From the NCBI GenBank assembly GCA_033964015.1, contig CM066914.1, positions 22,620,234 through 22,684,233 of the forward strand: a stretch of 64,000 nucleotides of DNA, in the 5' to 3' direction. A program made the position numbers and the translations under genes. Source of the stretch: Scolanthus callimorphus. Its lineage: Eukaryota; Cnidaria; Anthozoa; Actiniaria; Edwardsiidae. The notes under the pieces were generated by a model. That model searched no databases. It was not told the DNA's origin and saw only the letters and a list, made by a program, of their open reading frames with translations. Positions within the stretch are counted from its first letter, which is position 1. Each line of letters begins with the position of its first letter. This document shows positions 25,249-37,600 of the stretch, in pieces.

Positions 25249-25349
25249 TTCAAATAGAAGTTGTACAGCCTTGTGTGTAAAACCATAACAACCCAATACA
25301 AATATTTTGACAAGCTTGTCTCATAAGTTTTTCCTTGGTTGGTTTTGTG

Positions 25350-26330
25350 CTATTTTACCATTGCTCTCATCATTTTCTTTACTTTTTGTGCACTATATGC
25401 ACACGTTTTTAGTAAACCAGCAGTTAGAACACCTTTACTACTTTGTGTTATGCTCGACTGGAGCACAATTCGAGATACACCTTGATGCACAAACTTTGTG
25501 CACTGTGCCCTGTCTTTTGCAATATCGCCTACACCATCAAGATTGTTGGCAGATATATTTCCCAGTTTCAATACATGTCTAAGCAATGCACGCGGTAATG
25601 ACTTCACTAAGGTAGAAGTTCTGCATACTTCAAAATTCTGTTGCAACACCCCTCTTGCAGCATTCAAATATACATTTTCATTAGTTGCAATCAATGGGTT
25701 ATAAAGCTCTCGAAATCCATCTAAATTGGAATTCACGATCTTTTTAACTTTCCCTTTGTCTTCTCCAATTATCATTCGAAAATCACCAGCATATGATAGG
25801 CCAGCAATGGTTAAGAATAATTCTTCATCTGTAAACTCTTCTGGGAGACACAGAAGCGCCGTGTTGAATGCACTTTTTAGATTGTTAATGAGAGCTTCTC
25901 GTATCGAGGGGCCATTTGAACGCGTTATTAATTGTACCGGTTTATGAAGACGCCCACTAATGTAAAGCCAACTCCAATAATTCATGTCCCGCAGAAAATT
26001 ACTTTCACTAAGAACCCCATATTTGATCATTCTCCCCTCAAAGGGGACCAATGTGTTGTAATAAACTCCAGCACCAAGCTTGTCTTGTACAGAAACAACT
26101 GCGTTTGCTCCTAGTTTCCCAAGAAAGGAGTAGTGGGAAGGATGGCAGAGCAAGTTTTCTCTGTGCCACTCATGAGAATCATTTACAACAAATACAAAGT
26201 CTATCATGTTATCAGGAGATACATTACCCTGTTGCTTGAAAACGCCTGAACCGTAAGCAAACGCTAAGGCTATCCCTTGAGGAAATTTTGAAACGATTTG
26301 TCTGAGCATTTCTAGCGTTGCGTCCGCCAT
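25350..26330 (-). CDS. TAMM41: TAMM41, mitochondrial CDP-diacylglycerol synthase (Tam41), single exon
   Basis: Peripheral matrix-side enzyme of the mitochondrial inner membrane. It converts phosphatidic acid and CTP to CDP-diacylglycerol, the first committed step to cardiolipin. The 326-residue intronless ORF is full length for the family. Visible signatures are the nucleotidyltransferase-like AFAYGSGVF (residues about 23-31), the acidic strand DNMIDFVFVVND (about 40-51), and the family motif WHRENLLCHPSHYS (about 54-67). Further on come YNTLVPFEGRMIKYGV and the C-terminal AQKVKKMMRAMVK helix. The start ATG lies inside a CAAGATGGCGG motif. The stop is only about 100 bases from that of the convergent LamG gene, so their 3'UTRs probably meet or overlap. 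It is divergent from the TEX49-like gene 150 bases away. An intronless copy could be a retrogene, but the frame and motifs are intact. Confidence 0.95.
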   Translation of the reverse strand: MADATLEMLRQIVSKFPQGIALAFAYGSGVFKQQGNVSPDNMIDFVFVVNDSHEWHRENLLCHPSHYSFLGKLGANAVVSVQDKLGAGVYYNTLVPFEGRMIKYGVLSESNFLRDMNYWSWLYISGRLHKPVQLITRSNGPSIREALINNLKSAFNTALLCLPEEFTDEELFLTIAGLSYAGDFRMIIGEDKGKVKKIVNSNLDGFRELYNPLIATNENVYLNAARGVLQQNFEVCRTSTLVKSLPRALLRHVLKLGNISANNLDGVGDIAKDRAQCTKFVHQGVSRIVLQSSITQSSKGVLTAGLLKTCAYSAQKVKKMMRAMVK

Positions 26331-26480
26331 CTTGCTTTTCGTTATGAGCCTGCGATAAAATTCACATGCGCGCGCATATCTTTAAACGGCTTGTGTCGTT
26401 GTCGTGGCAACAGAATAGAAGCGAAAAGTCGAAGCAATCGAACGCAAAGGGAAATTTACGTGGACCGTTTTGTTTCGTTT
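26331..26480. promoter_or_regulatory. Bidirectional promoter between TAMM41 and the TEX49-like gene
   Basis: A 150-base spacer between divergent start codons. CAAGATGGCGG on the minus strand (26,324-26,334) overlaps the TAMM41 ATG, a YY1-like arrangement also seen at CCDC12. No TATA box is seen. Confidence 0.55.
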
Positions 26481-28797
26481 ATGATGTCTTTCTTTAACTT
26501 AACCCAGCTAGGGGTGCAAAATCCTATAAAACATGCCGTGGCCAAGCCAAGCACTGCCTCAGAAATGGCGGAATGTCAACATACAGTGAACAGGACAACG
26601 TTAAGCGAGCCTGTCTATCCTAACTCCGAAGCAAATGGTTCCTACGTGAAATATACAGAAAGACTAACAAAACACATTCGAAACGAGAGGGGTTAGTTAT
26701 TATAAACTGCTAAACTTATTTCTTCTATTCCTTTATGGTCATATCTAATATATGTTAAGTTGTGAAACATACAGTTGTATGATATAAGAGAAAAGTCGCA
26801 TTGAAAAATGTAAATAAGCTTGATTTTGCTTTATACCACTAGCGTAGCGATCACGTGGCATGCCCTGAAGGGTTAACGTTTTAATTTTTAAGATCTTAAC
26901 CGATAAAGCTAGATGTAAAGTCCCGGGGGGGGGGGGGGGGGGGGGGAACTCTAAGGTTAAAATGCTAGGGATGACCGTCGGGAAACTCGAATTTTGACCC
27001 TAAAAAATACCTGGTCGGAAAAAATTTCCACCCTAAAAAATACCCCTCAGTCTGGAAATACCCTAAAAAAATACCAACAATTTTGACAGATTAAATTTTA
27101 TTCTGGCCGTTTATTTAATATACATCAAATGTATCCTCTCGACTTTCAAAAACACTACCTTATTTGCATGAGAACCCCCTAAAAAATACCTATTTTTCTT
27201 AATATACAGTTTTTTATTTTCGAACCCCTAAAAAATACCAGATCGCCGATTTCAACCCCTAAAAAATACGACGGTCACCCCTAGCATTCGAATATAGGGA
27301 GTCCCCCCCCCCCCCCGGGTGTAAAGTACATGTAAGGCGACCAGTTTGTACAATCTCAAAACATAGTGACTTGAAAACTGAAATGATGAGATAGTATAAT
27401 CCAAGATTAGTGCATTTTTAGCAGGTGTTTAGATAATAAGCTTACCTTTAGGGGCTTTCCTTTAGGGGACTCAATAGTAAGCTGACATATTTACATAACC
27501 TGTTTCTTTTACAAGATACAGGCAATGGTAAATCTGAGACTCATGTTCAAGTGTCCAATAAAAAGACTGCTTTCTGTGGCACTTGAAAGAGAACCAAGAA
27601 TATGAAGATAAGAGACAACTTAAAAGCAGTGATTAAATGCATGAGACCTGTACAAGCTCAGATCAGCATGAACTTTTTCCTGTAATGCTGTTTACATGAG
27701 ATATGAACAGATTCAGTCCAGCACGATAGTTGTTTTTGAAGGGCTGCAGCAAACATATAATATAATCTTGCCAACCAGAATGAACCCCCATGCCAGTCTA
27801 GCTGTGTTTTCAGACAGGTTTCATGTACAGTGGAAACACACAAATATTATGACAGCCAATGAACTCAGGAGAATTAAAAGTGTCCAACCTGTTCTTTCAA
27901 AGGCCATAAAATGTCACTAATTAGCCTTTGATACACAGTCCATGCAAAATTAACCCAGATCATCACAGAGCAACATCAACTTTGGGCATTTTAATATATA
28001 TTTTGTTTTATTTGAATCGTTTAGGGCCAAATGAAATCTTTCATCGTAAAGTTACAACTAACATGGAGTACAGCAGTTTTATGAAAGATGGTGTTCAAAA
28101 GGAGTTATGGACAAAGTGCCAAAGACGTCCAATGATCCAAAGTGAAATGACCAAGTAAGTTTACTTGAAATGTTTTATATTATTTAGAGCAGATTTCAGG
28201 TAGGAAAGGCCTCTTCTCCTTTGTATTTACTGGACTGACAAGCAGAAGGAAAAAAGACCTCTGCCATGAGTTGAAACTCCCTTTGTTTTGCCGGCGTCGA
28301 CATCCTTTGACAGTTTACTGACCATTTTGTGAGCCCACTATATGTGCAGGCATTATGAACGTGTAGATCCTTCATGTATATGGTGCACTATAGTGTTCCG
28401 TATAATTATCTCCCATGTGTTATAGAACGGAGATAAACAGAAGGATGCTATACTAGTGTACCATATATGAAGGATCTACAATAGGTATCAACAGACCCTT
28501 TCTGCTGATGTTATTTGAGCCCAAGCCCATTTTAATGATGTGACATCAAAGGATAACATCCAACGGTATGCATCCTCTGCCAGCAGGGGAAGGAAAGGGC
28601 TTTCCTATGTTCGACTCTTAGGGATGACTATTCTTCCCCTTTTAAAGAAAGATTTGAAATACTCCCACCTGAACAATTTATTCCATCTCCAGGCATCAAG
28701 TTAGGTGATTAGGATCTATACTGACATCATCTCTGTTCTTCATTTCAGATTTGTCAATGACATGACACTCACCAACAGAGAATTTATGCTATTTTGA
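26481..28797 (+). CDS. TEX49/SPMIP11-like sperm microtubule inner protein, 3 exons
   Basis: Exons 26481-26691, 28025-28154 and 28749-28797 join in phase (G|GG, AA|A) to give about 129 residues. The protein begins MMSFFNLTQLGVQNPIKHA, has a middle YVKYTERLTKHIRNERGPNE segment, and ends RPMIQSEMTKFVNDMTLTNR plus EFMLF. The N-terminal 'FFNLT-LG-QN' and the C-terminal 'MT-F---L-NR-F-L' patterns resemble vertebrate TEX49/SPMIP11 (DUF4483), a protein of the sperm axoneme doublet lumen. This match is from memory of the family and not from alignment, so the name is provisional. A second ATG two codons later (26,484) is equally usable. Intron 1 carries the poly-G/poly-C bounded element (26,922-27,319), and intron 2 a foldback MITE. 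An ATG at 26,565 shows another AAATGGCGG motif. AATAAA lies 58 bases after the stop. Confidence 0.65.
26922..27319. mobile_element. Element bounded by poly-G and poly-C with internal CCCCTAAAAAATACC repeats
   Basis: Begins TCCC plus G22 (26,925-26,946) and ends with C14 (27,303-27,316) plus GGG. Inside the tracts, 'ctaaggttaaaatgctaggg' and 'atgaccgtc' face 'gacggtcacccctagcattc'. The interior has six copies of (C)CCCTAAAAAATACC. Located in intron 1 of the TEX49-like gene. Confidence 0.8.
28363..28479. mobile_element. Short palindromic MITE in intron 2 of the TEX49-like gene
   Basis: GTAGATCCTTCATGTATATG...CATATATGAAGGATCTAC inverted ends. Pairing extends imperfectly through 'gtgcactatagtg' and 'actagtgtacc' to a central ATAATTATCTCC/GGAGATAAAC. 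Length 117 bases. Confidence 0.85.
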
Positions 28798-28854
28798 AAA
28801 ACAAATGTACATATTTTACTGTATTAAATTAATGTAAGATAATATTGTTGTTGA

Positions 28855-28860
28855 AATAAA
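28855..28860 (+). promoter_or_regulatory. Polyadenylation signal of the TEX49-like gene
   Basis: Canonical AATAAA 58 bases after the stop codon, with a GT-rich stretch (tgtttgtgtg) about 15-20 bases further on. Confidence 0.75.
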
Positions 28861-31036
28861 TCAAGTTGAGAAATGTTTGTGTGTTTCAATCAACTTTTCT
28901 GTCTTGCTCTCAATTCTCCTTCTGCCCATTGGACATGCTTGAGGCGTTATGGATATCCCAGCCTCTTGGAACATGGCAGTGAGTTTGATCTGGTGCCTTA
29001 TCTCCCTACTGGAGTCTGCACGATTAAGGGGTGGGGTCTAATTCTGGCCTTTTATGGCTTTTATGGTGCTCGTCGGGTACTTTCAAGTTTTCCCCTAAAG
29101 GTACCTAAAATGGTCGTCGCTTAGTTGATTTTGACCCCTAAAAGGTACCAACAAGAAGTATTTTTTACGAGGGAAAATACGTCGGAAAACCAGGCTACCA
29201 ACAAGTGTGATTTGCTAGAACGGAGGTCTAAAAGGTACCTATCTGGGAAAAATTGCACTTATGAGAGGGGGGGGGGGGGTTCCAAAATTCAAAAAATAAA
29301 AAACTCAACATTTGCGTTCTCGCCACAGGAAACCCAGCCAAAAATATTGATCTCGGGGAAAAACTAGCGTTTGAAGAAATTTGCTACATTTTATTGGAGC
29401 TTTTATTTGTTGTCTATTAAATATTTACAATTTTAGTAGTAAGTCGGTCCAGGACAGAGGCGAGGGGGGTTCCGCTGCGGGAGAGGGGGGGTTCTGGAAC
29501 CCCCCGGCTACGCCCCTGCCAGCGAAATGCATATAAAAGAGCTCTGCTATCAGAGGGAGTGATACCTCTTATTGTACTGAAAGTTTCTCGATACTCGCTC
29601 CCGTGAAGTAATTAGGGAACTGTGTGTTCACACCTCCCTGCTGAAATACAAATCAAACAACCAATACAAAGCAAAATGGCATATATTAAGTGCTCTTTAT
29701 TATGAAAACAATAAGAGACTAATTTGAATATTTTAACAGAGCCAAAACAAGTTGGGTACTCGCGTGTCATGCAGAGAGATCCGATGTTGGGACGGAAATG
29801 CCATAGAACAGCGCGTGGTGGCCTCATTGGACTGAAACAGATCTGAGAGAATAATTACGTATGCTTGTTACCGCAAAACAGCTATCGCGACGAATGCTTC
29901 CATGAAGCACAAATTTACGTTGCTTGAGCATGCAAATTCAAGTGCGGCATTCCTAGGCCGTAAATGCGTCTCAATAATTGCGACTTTCACAAGTTGTGCT
30001 CCCGTGGAAAATGCCCGCCATTTATTTGACGTCTCTGCTGAGATCTCGCCGTCGGCACCAGAGACAAGAAACGAGGGTATTTATTGATGCATAAAGTCCA
30101 AACACTGTTGTTAATACAAAATTCCAAATGATCATAATTTATTCAAATTGCATGCTTAAAAATTAGCATCTAACGTTAATTAATTTTACAAAAAGGGCGT
30201 GGTGATAGATGGCTGCATCGGAGAAAACTAATTTATATTTATGAAAGGCACTGAAAATTAGCTGACGTCTTCGAGAATCTAATAGGTCCTAATATACTAT
30301 ATGTTACCGATCAGATCGTAGGTATCGACCATCCGAGTGTATTTTTAGTCAAATATTTTAGTATGCAATAATCCAGTACATCTAAATCCAAGGCAGGTTT
30401 TTTTGCGGGTGGCGGCACTTGAAACGCTGATTGATATGCATTCACTTTGAAAACTGGAAGCAAGCATACCATTATTTGGATGTAAAAGATAAGAAATTGT
30501 TGGCAGTGTTTCGACTGCCCTTAATTTTACTGATGAGGGCGTGTAACTTACAGTGGAAAAAGAAACGTCAAGATGTCATGTGGTTGTTAATGCTGCGCCC
30601 AAAAAAAAGTCCAAAACGTCGCGGTTGCGATTGATACAGCACTTTTGCCCAATTTACAACAAAAAACAAAGATTGCCAAAGCGGCTATGATCAATTGATT
30701 GCCCTAAGTGGCAGCGGCATTCTATGCCGTGTAGCTTATGATCCGATGCGCTGAGATTAAAGTGTGACATTATCGTTCGAGATCTATGTTCGGTCAAAAG
30801 AAAAATGAAGAATTTTCTCTTGGTTTCACCGCATCAAAGTCAAGTGTTATCATAGTGATACTGTTTACAAATAGGTATCTTTCTGTACCTTTTTATCGTC
30901 ATTTATACATGTCTGGGCAGAGATTCCTCTCAGTAATACTTTCAATGGCTAAAAAATATAACCCGTCGCGCTTTTTGAATGCCAAATGCGCCCTGTAATT
31001 ATGCATCTGCGGTACTGGGCTACTTCCGGTTTTGTT
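28861..31036. other. Intergenic region, no gene recognised
   Basis: No ORF here shows a recognisable domain. It contains a block with three CCCCTAAA(A)GGTACC-type repeats and a G10 tract (about 28,985-29,280). A second G/C-rich stretch near 29,461-29,516 (ggggttccgctgcggga...cccccggctacgcccc) resembles the edges of other elements in this window. The remainder looks like unique AT-rich spacer. Confidence 0.5.
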
Positions 31037-31084
31037 ATGAACCGGAAACGGGATGGAGTTACCCGTGATGCTTTGTCGCATGAC
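31037..31084 (+). CDS. FBXL20: Candidate first coding exon of the FBXL2/20 gene
   Basis: ATG at 31,037 opens a 16-codon frame MNRKRDGVTRDALSHD ending in phase 0 before GTCTCC. The next clear exon (32,496) also begins in phase 0. Vertebrate FBXL20 has a similar short first exon with a basic start and an 'NGVT' motif. An ETS-like ACTTCCGG lies at about 31,022-31,029, as expected near a promoter. The donor is weak and the similarity short, so this is a candidate only; the true start could lie elsewhere between 29 and 32 kb. Confidence 0.3.
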
Positions 31085-32495
31085 GTCTCCGAAGGCCAAG
31101 GAAAACACACAGAGAAAAACATTGAGTGAGCGAGCGAGCGAAAGTAGTTCGCCAGATTGTTGGATGTATGCCTAAAGATTCATGAACTCTAATAACCATT
31201 ATCAGAACGGCAGGATACACTACGCCTATACCCCTAACTCAAGAAGTCGTTTTGAGGTATGTTACACAGAAATCAGGCTCGAAAGCGGCCTTCAACACGA
31301 ACTTTCGTCTGGATCATTCAGCGCTCGCAGCGAACGAACACAATAGTTAATTTCTTCCTAATCACGAACTCCTTTGTTGATAAATGCTTGGGAACTGGAA
31401 TGAGAGGAAATTTCACAGCCGTGCTTGTTTCATTTGTTGCCTCTTTGGGCTGTTTCTATCCTAGAATTTGTCGCTAGCTCAAGCAAATGAATTCTGTCAT
31501 CCGTACTCTCTCTTCAGGAGCCATTGTTTTTGAAGACTCAATATAATAGTCTTGGGTAGGCGAAGGCCATTTAAATTTTTGGATTGTTTAGATACAAATG
31601 GTCGCTTTGGCAGTACCCGCATTTCGGTCTCGATGCATTTCAGATTTATGGAAGAGAGATGAGATCATGTTTGAATCGTAGATGCTGTTGAACGTCTCGC
31701 AGTTTTCTCCGTTCCGATTTCACGAGACACCAATTTAGCTACAGCTCTGAAAGTGATGGCTCCTTTTGAATCGAGACACTTCTTTTTTTTAAACAAATGA
31801 CTGAGACGCTGTGTTATTTTTGTCTTTCCATAAAACTATTTTAAGGGGAAATATACAATTCTTTGTGAGCTAGAATCATTCGGCATAACTTTGTATTTTA
31901 TATCACTCAACAATGAGGTTAATTTCAGGTTCGATTTGGAATAAATGCATTGAGAACGAATGTTGAAAGCTAAAATCTTGGGGACGTGAATTTTCTTTTT
32001 TTTCTTGTATTCTCCACTTCATAATAAGAGAACTTTACAGCTGGAAAGCTTGACAAGTTTCTGCCTTTGCAAATTGTGTAGCACACAGTTGGTTTTGCCT
32101 TTCACAGAGCCAGTATCCAACGAGACAGAAAAGGAAGCAGTCTGTCATTCAATTTCCCCCATGGGTATAAGCTTAAACCTCAACAATACAATTATAGTCC
32201 GTCTCACTCCTCCAAATCACTCTTCGAGTAAAATGTCCGCCTATTTTGCCAAAAAAATATTATACGTGTGTTGCCATTTTCTGAAAAATAAAATATTGTT
32301 GATTTTGTCTTGACCATAGTGTAGATTTCACTATTTTATTTATACCATATTTTGTCTATTTGAGTATTTGTATGCAGCAAGACTAGACTAGTGGACTAGA
32401 CTATTAGATTTGTTTGTATTTTTATGGTTAATACTAGGACAATGCTGAAGCATGGTATGCTATGTGTCTCTGTATGGACTCTCTTTTCTCCATAG

Positions 32496-34598
32496 TTGCA
32501 ACACTTTAACTTAAATGAAGATCAAGCAGCTATAAATAAGAAACTCCCCAAAGAATTAATATTAAGGTAGGTACAATCCTGTGCCACATTCTCCAATTAA
32601 AATGCTGGAATGCATAAACTATTATAGTGTTATTCAATTATTTCATGGAAGCCAAAGTGTTATTCAGGATAAGCATAGATTAAAATATAGCATAAATTGC
32701 TGTCATGCTGACTCTTTACATATTTAGTGACAGGGCATGTGTATTTAGGAGAGCATTCATTAGTGACAGCCTCACATTTGAGTTCCAGAAACAATCCATA
32801 CTGTATTTCCACCAAGGAGGGAATTTACTATCCATCCCAGTAGGGCCACTGATTTAAATTGATCGCATGATCACTTTTTATGTACTACGTGATTCATTGC
32901 TTATGTACATGTACCATGTGATCAATTCTTTTGGCCGTTAACTTTGTTTGATAGCACACAAAACAAAGGATGCTCAAACTAATGCTTAAAAGTATTGATC
33001 AATCAATCAATATGTTTATTATCTACTCAGTTGCAGCCAAAAGCTGGATTATTGAGGAGAGCTGCAAAGAAGCGTTTACACATACAAAAAGACAATTAGC
33101 ATAACATATCACAGGCATACTTCACAGTTATAAAATTATTCATACGGTCCGTTCGACCTACCAAAGGGTCTCACACTGGGAACTGAGCTCAAACTATACC
33201 GGGTCACCTCAGAGGGTAGGATCCTGTTCGATACAATTTTATATAGGGGGTTGCCTGTCTTGATGCTCTTGATGAATGCTTTGCACAGGCCAACCCTCCG
33301 TACATCTAATGGCTCCAGGTGAGCAATAGCCAGAGTGTCGTGGTATGCTATGCCAGGGAGAATGATCGAGAGGGCACGTTTTTGCACCCTTTCGATCACA
33401 TGGTATATATACAATGCATCACATGGTGAAAAGCAACCATGCAATCAAATTGAAGCAGCCAGTGGCGGGCCAAAAATATGAGGGTTGCCGCAGTCTGCTG
33501 GGATGATAGTAACTCAGGACCTGCCACCCCTATCGCCTGTTCAAAATATTAATGAAACCTTGCTTTAGATTTGGTGCACTTATGATGACATCATTTTCCT
33601 CCCAAAATCTGTTAATTTGAAAATTTGAAAAGAACATTTCTTTCTCTTATAAAGTTCTATCCATATGCCAAATATAAGATTCATTGCACAAACTTCTGGA
33701 AAAGTTATTCAAAATTCCATTAAGACTCATGCTTTTGACTCCCTCCCAGCCCACGGTGTTGCATTATTGGCCTCCTCAGAATTACTCCTTTTTATCCTGT
33801 CTGCAGCACATACTTGTCCCTCTTCCCATGATTTCCATTCTGCATCACCTCTCTCCTTTTCCACTGTCATATATGCACCTATTTCAATTAACGTTGCTCC
33901 CTTAAATGTAAAACCACAAATCATGCATCATAATGAAGACACTGTTATGATGAATGGTTCATGATACGTCATGGTTTTAAGGAGCGACATTAATTGAAAC
34001 AGGTGTATACAAGTGCATATATTAATTAATAACCAGCCATGTTATTTACTCTTTTCAGAGTATTTTCATTTTTAGATGTAGTGTCCTTATGTAGATGTGC
34101 TAGAGTGTCAAAGGTAAGCAACCAATTAATCATAACACACCAATCCCAACGGGCTGATAGCCTTAGTTGGTAGAGCGGTGGTCTAGATACCCGAAGGTTG
34201 TGGGTTCGAATCCCACTCAGACTGGATTTTTTTTCCATATCCAGGTAGTTTTCTCTGGTAGGCATCTTAGTTTGTGAGTCCCTGAAGATTATTTATATTA
34301 ATAATAATATGTAAGACTTATCTAGCACTTCAATCCTAGAGACCAAAAGCACTTATAATACAATATTTACAAGCTATCAAATATTCAGAAAAGCATTATT
34401 TGTTTATCTGGGGAAATAAATGAGCTATCCCTACACTACTATCACTTTTTTCATATTATTGTCATGATTATATAGGGGGTTCCTGTAGTGAATTTGTTTT
34501 AAATCTTGATGAAAAGTTCTGTGTGAACAAGTGATTCAACGACCCACCTGATCTTACTCCTGCATACTCTCAACTCTCTGGCTCGTCACCTCACAGGG

Positions 34599-34631
<33 letters not shown>

Positions 34632-37600
34632 TCTGTTGAAAGCCAGTCGACCTACTCCATGGGATAATGATGCGTCAGGAAGGCTTTGGGTATGTCAAGC
34701 CGCCCAAGAAAAGATGACATACAGCAACTTCTGTATACTGTATGGTATGTTTGTACAGTGCAGTTTAGGCTTGTTCATCTTTGATGGCACAATTGTAATC
34801 AATTTAGATGAGGTAAAGCTAACCTTAATTATATCTGTTTAGTTATGGAATGTATTGGCATTAGATGGCAGTAATTGGCAGAGAGTCGACTTATTTGATT
34901 TCCAAACAGACATAGAGGTAACAAGACGAGTGTTTGATATTTTGCCACTGCATCATATAAACTATTTACCATTATTAGGTTGTGCTTACATAATAATGAT
35001 GCTGGGTTATCTGGAAAAATCTATCAATGGGAAGGGATCCTGTTGGAGAAAACCCAGATGAACAAGCAACTCTCGCATGTTGCGGGAGACCTCCACATTT
35101 CAGTCTTAATTTGTCTCTCCTGCTCTCCCACATAAGGCCCAAATCTTTTGCATTATTATAGAAAAACTGTATTTTGTAATGATATCATAGGGCAAAGGCA
35201 TTTTGTCAGCCCAAAACAACACAACTCCCACATTTTGAGCATGGCTTCTCTGAGGTTATTTTGGGGTGGGTATGCAGAGATGCCAACTCTAGATCTGCTG
35301 CTTTTTGATTTCACGGTGCAAAGACATTCCTGCACCATCTCCTGCATTTTGCTGGTCAGTGGTTACTATCTCTAGGAATGGCCAGATTGTTTGTTCACAG
35401 AACAGAAGCCTTGAAGTGTACTCTGATGGGTTAGTGCCACCTCTGGTGAGACTTTCCAAGGGAAAGGGCAGAAATTAACCAGTCACATAAACAAGAACTG
35501 ATGACATTATTCTCAAACACATTTCAGGAACATGTTGTCTCAAATTTATCAAAGCGATGTGGAGGCTTTCTGAAAAAGCTGAGTTTAAGAGGCTGCAAGA
35601 GTGTAGGAGATTGTGCATTAAGGTTTGTATCACTGAGGTCCCGTCTCTCCAACCACTACACTTAACCAGAACTTGTGGGATGTGCTATTCACCACAAATG
35701 ATATATCTAACATCAGCTTATGATTTGTAAACTAGGGATCATTCATGTCCACATCTCCACATTATGTATTTTGCAGTATACAAGTATCCCAGAGCCTACT
35801 CTGCTGTTGATGTTTTGTCATAGGCTCTGGTGACAGATAATCGTATGCTGATTCTGATTGGCCCATATTCCCGCTTGCCATTTTGAAATTTGCCTAACTG
35901 ACAATACCGGATGTCCTATATTCTAGGACTTACGGTTTCATCCCGAGCCTCCAACTGTCAGCATGACCAAGAGGCCCTTGGAAACGAGAATGATATGTTT
36001 TTATGCAGTCCTGTAAAATAGCAAAAACTAATTTGTCAAACAATGCTTTGTATCTGATTGTATCTACCATATTTCTTTTTCCCCAGAATATTTTCTCAAC
36101 AATGTAGGAATATAGAAGACTTAATTTTAGAAGATTGTAAGAAAATTACAGATAGGTAAGTGATTCATATTGTGACCATGGGCACTGAAGGACCCCCTTA
36201 TAGCTTATGCCCCTGCATTATGTGACGCTATATTGTTTTTTCAAACTGATGTGTTTAATTCGATTGCAGTACTTGTATTAGCCTGAGCACCTACTGCTCC
36301 AGGTTATCTCTATTAGATGTCTCTTCATGTAGTCAACTTACAGATAATTCCCTTAATGCCTTAGGTAAGTAAAGCTCACAGACCCAAGATGGCTTATATT
36401 TTGTATTGTTAGCCGTTGAAAATTAAAGAAAAAGAAAGGGTCTTCTCGACATTGTGGGGGAACTGCAAGTGGTTGGGGACTTGATTATTGCATTCTTCTG
36501 CTCATAACAAGCTCTTAAAAAGAACATGAGTTTGATTGCTTTTGATAAGTAGACTAGAATCAAGCACTTACCCTTATTAGACAATAAAAAAAAATAGAAT
36601 TTGCTAGAAAATTTAAATTAAAAAACAAACATCATTTGGATGTGAAGCACCTAAGGCCGTATTAAAACTTATCCCAGAATGAGAAATTCATACACATGTT
36701 GTCCTTCCTGTTTTGTGTACATAGACACAGATAAGGAGAAGGAATGAAGTTTGTTTTAATAAAACATGAACCCTCAAATATTTTAAACGTCCAGACAGCC
36801 ACTCCTACAAAATTATTAAGTTTGAAATACAATAACAGTGATCTGGATTTTACATTATTTAGGAGATTGTAGTTCAGTAAAATGACTTCCAACATTCTCG
36901 TCCTATGTTTCCTGAAAATCAGGTTTCAACCTTGATTGGATTTTATTCTACAGTAAGCCATGTTTAGTTAAAAAAAGTCTATGATTGACTGTATTAAACA
37001 TAATGGAGACAAAACCGTTTCTGAGACAACCAACGTACAAAGAAGATATCTTTGAGTCGGTTGGCAATAAGTCAAGAGCATAATGTTGCCATTTTAATTT
37101 ACATTTTTGTCACTTCTTACAGCAAGGGTTGCTCAAAACTTCGGCACCTGAATATATCATGGTGCTGTCAGATCACCGCACAGGGGCTAAAGATGCTTGC
37201 CCAAGGATGCTCACAGCTCACCACATTTATCGCAAAAGGATGCGCACTGGTAATTGTTGCTTTTTCATTTTCAGCTAAAATTATCTTTAACTTTATTTTG
37301 AATGCTCTGAGAGTCCTGGGCAGATGTCAAATAGCAACATAAAATTAAATTGGAAGGATAGCAGACAAGAAGGTCCCTCCCCCGACCAACTTTCCTTCAG
37401 CGTTCGTAGCTAATCTCGAACTTATGATAGGGCATCAAGTTGGACAAAATAAACGGATTTGGTTGAGCTAGAATCATCTATTTTAATTTCTTTATCATAG
37501 GTTGACTTTTGTTTGTTTTCACAGCTAACAGACGATGGGCTTTTCCACTTGACGAAGAGCTGCACTCACTTACAAGTCATTAACATACACAGTTGTGAGG

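Noticed and set aside
33665..33964. 99-codon plus-strand ORF in an FBXL intron
   Set aside because: No similarity to any FBXL region and no matching splice sites.
34151..34225. Functional tRNA gene
   Set aside because: Box A and B are present, but the acceptor and anticodon stems do not pair properly; better read as a SINE or pseudogene.
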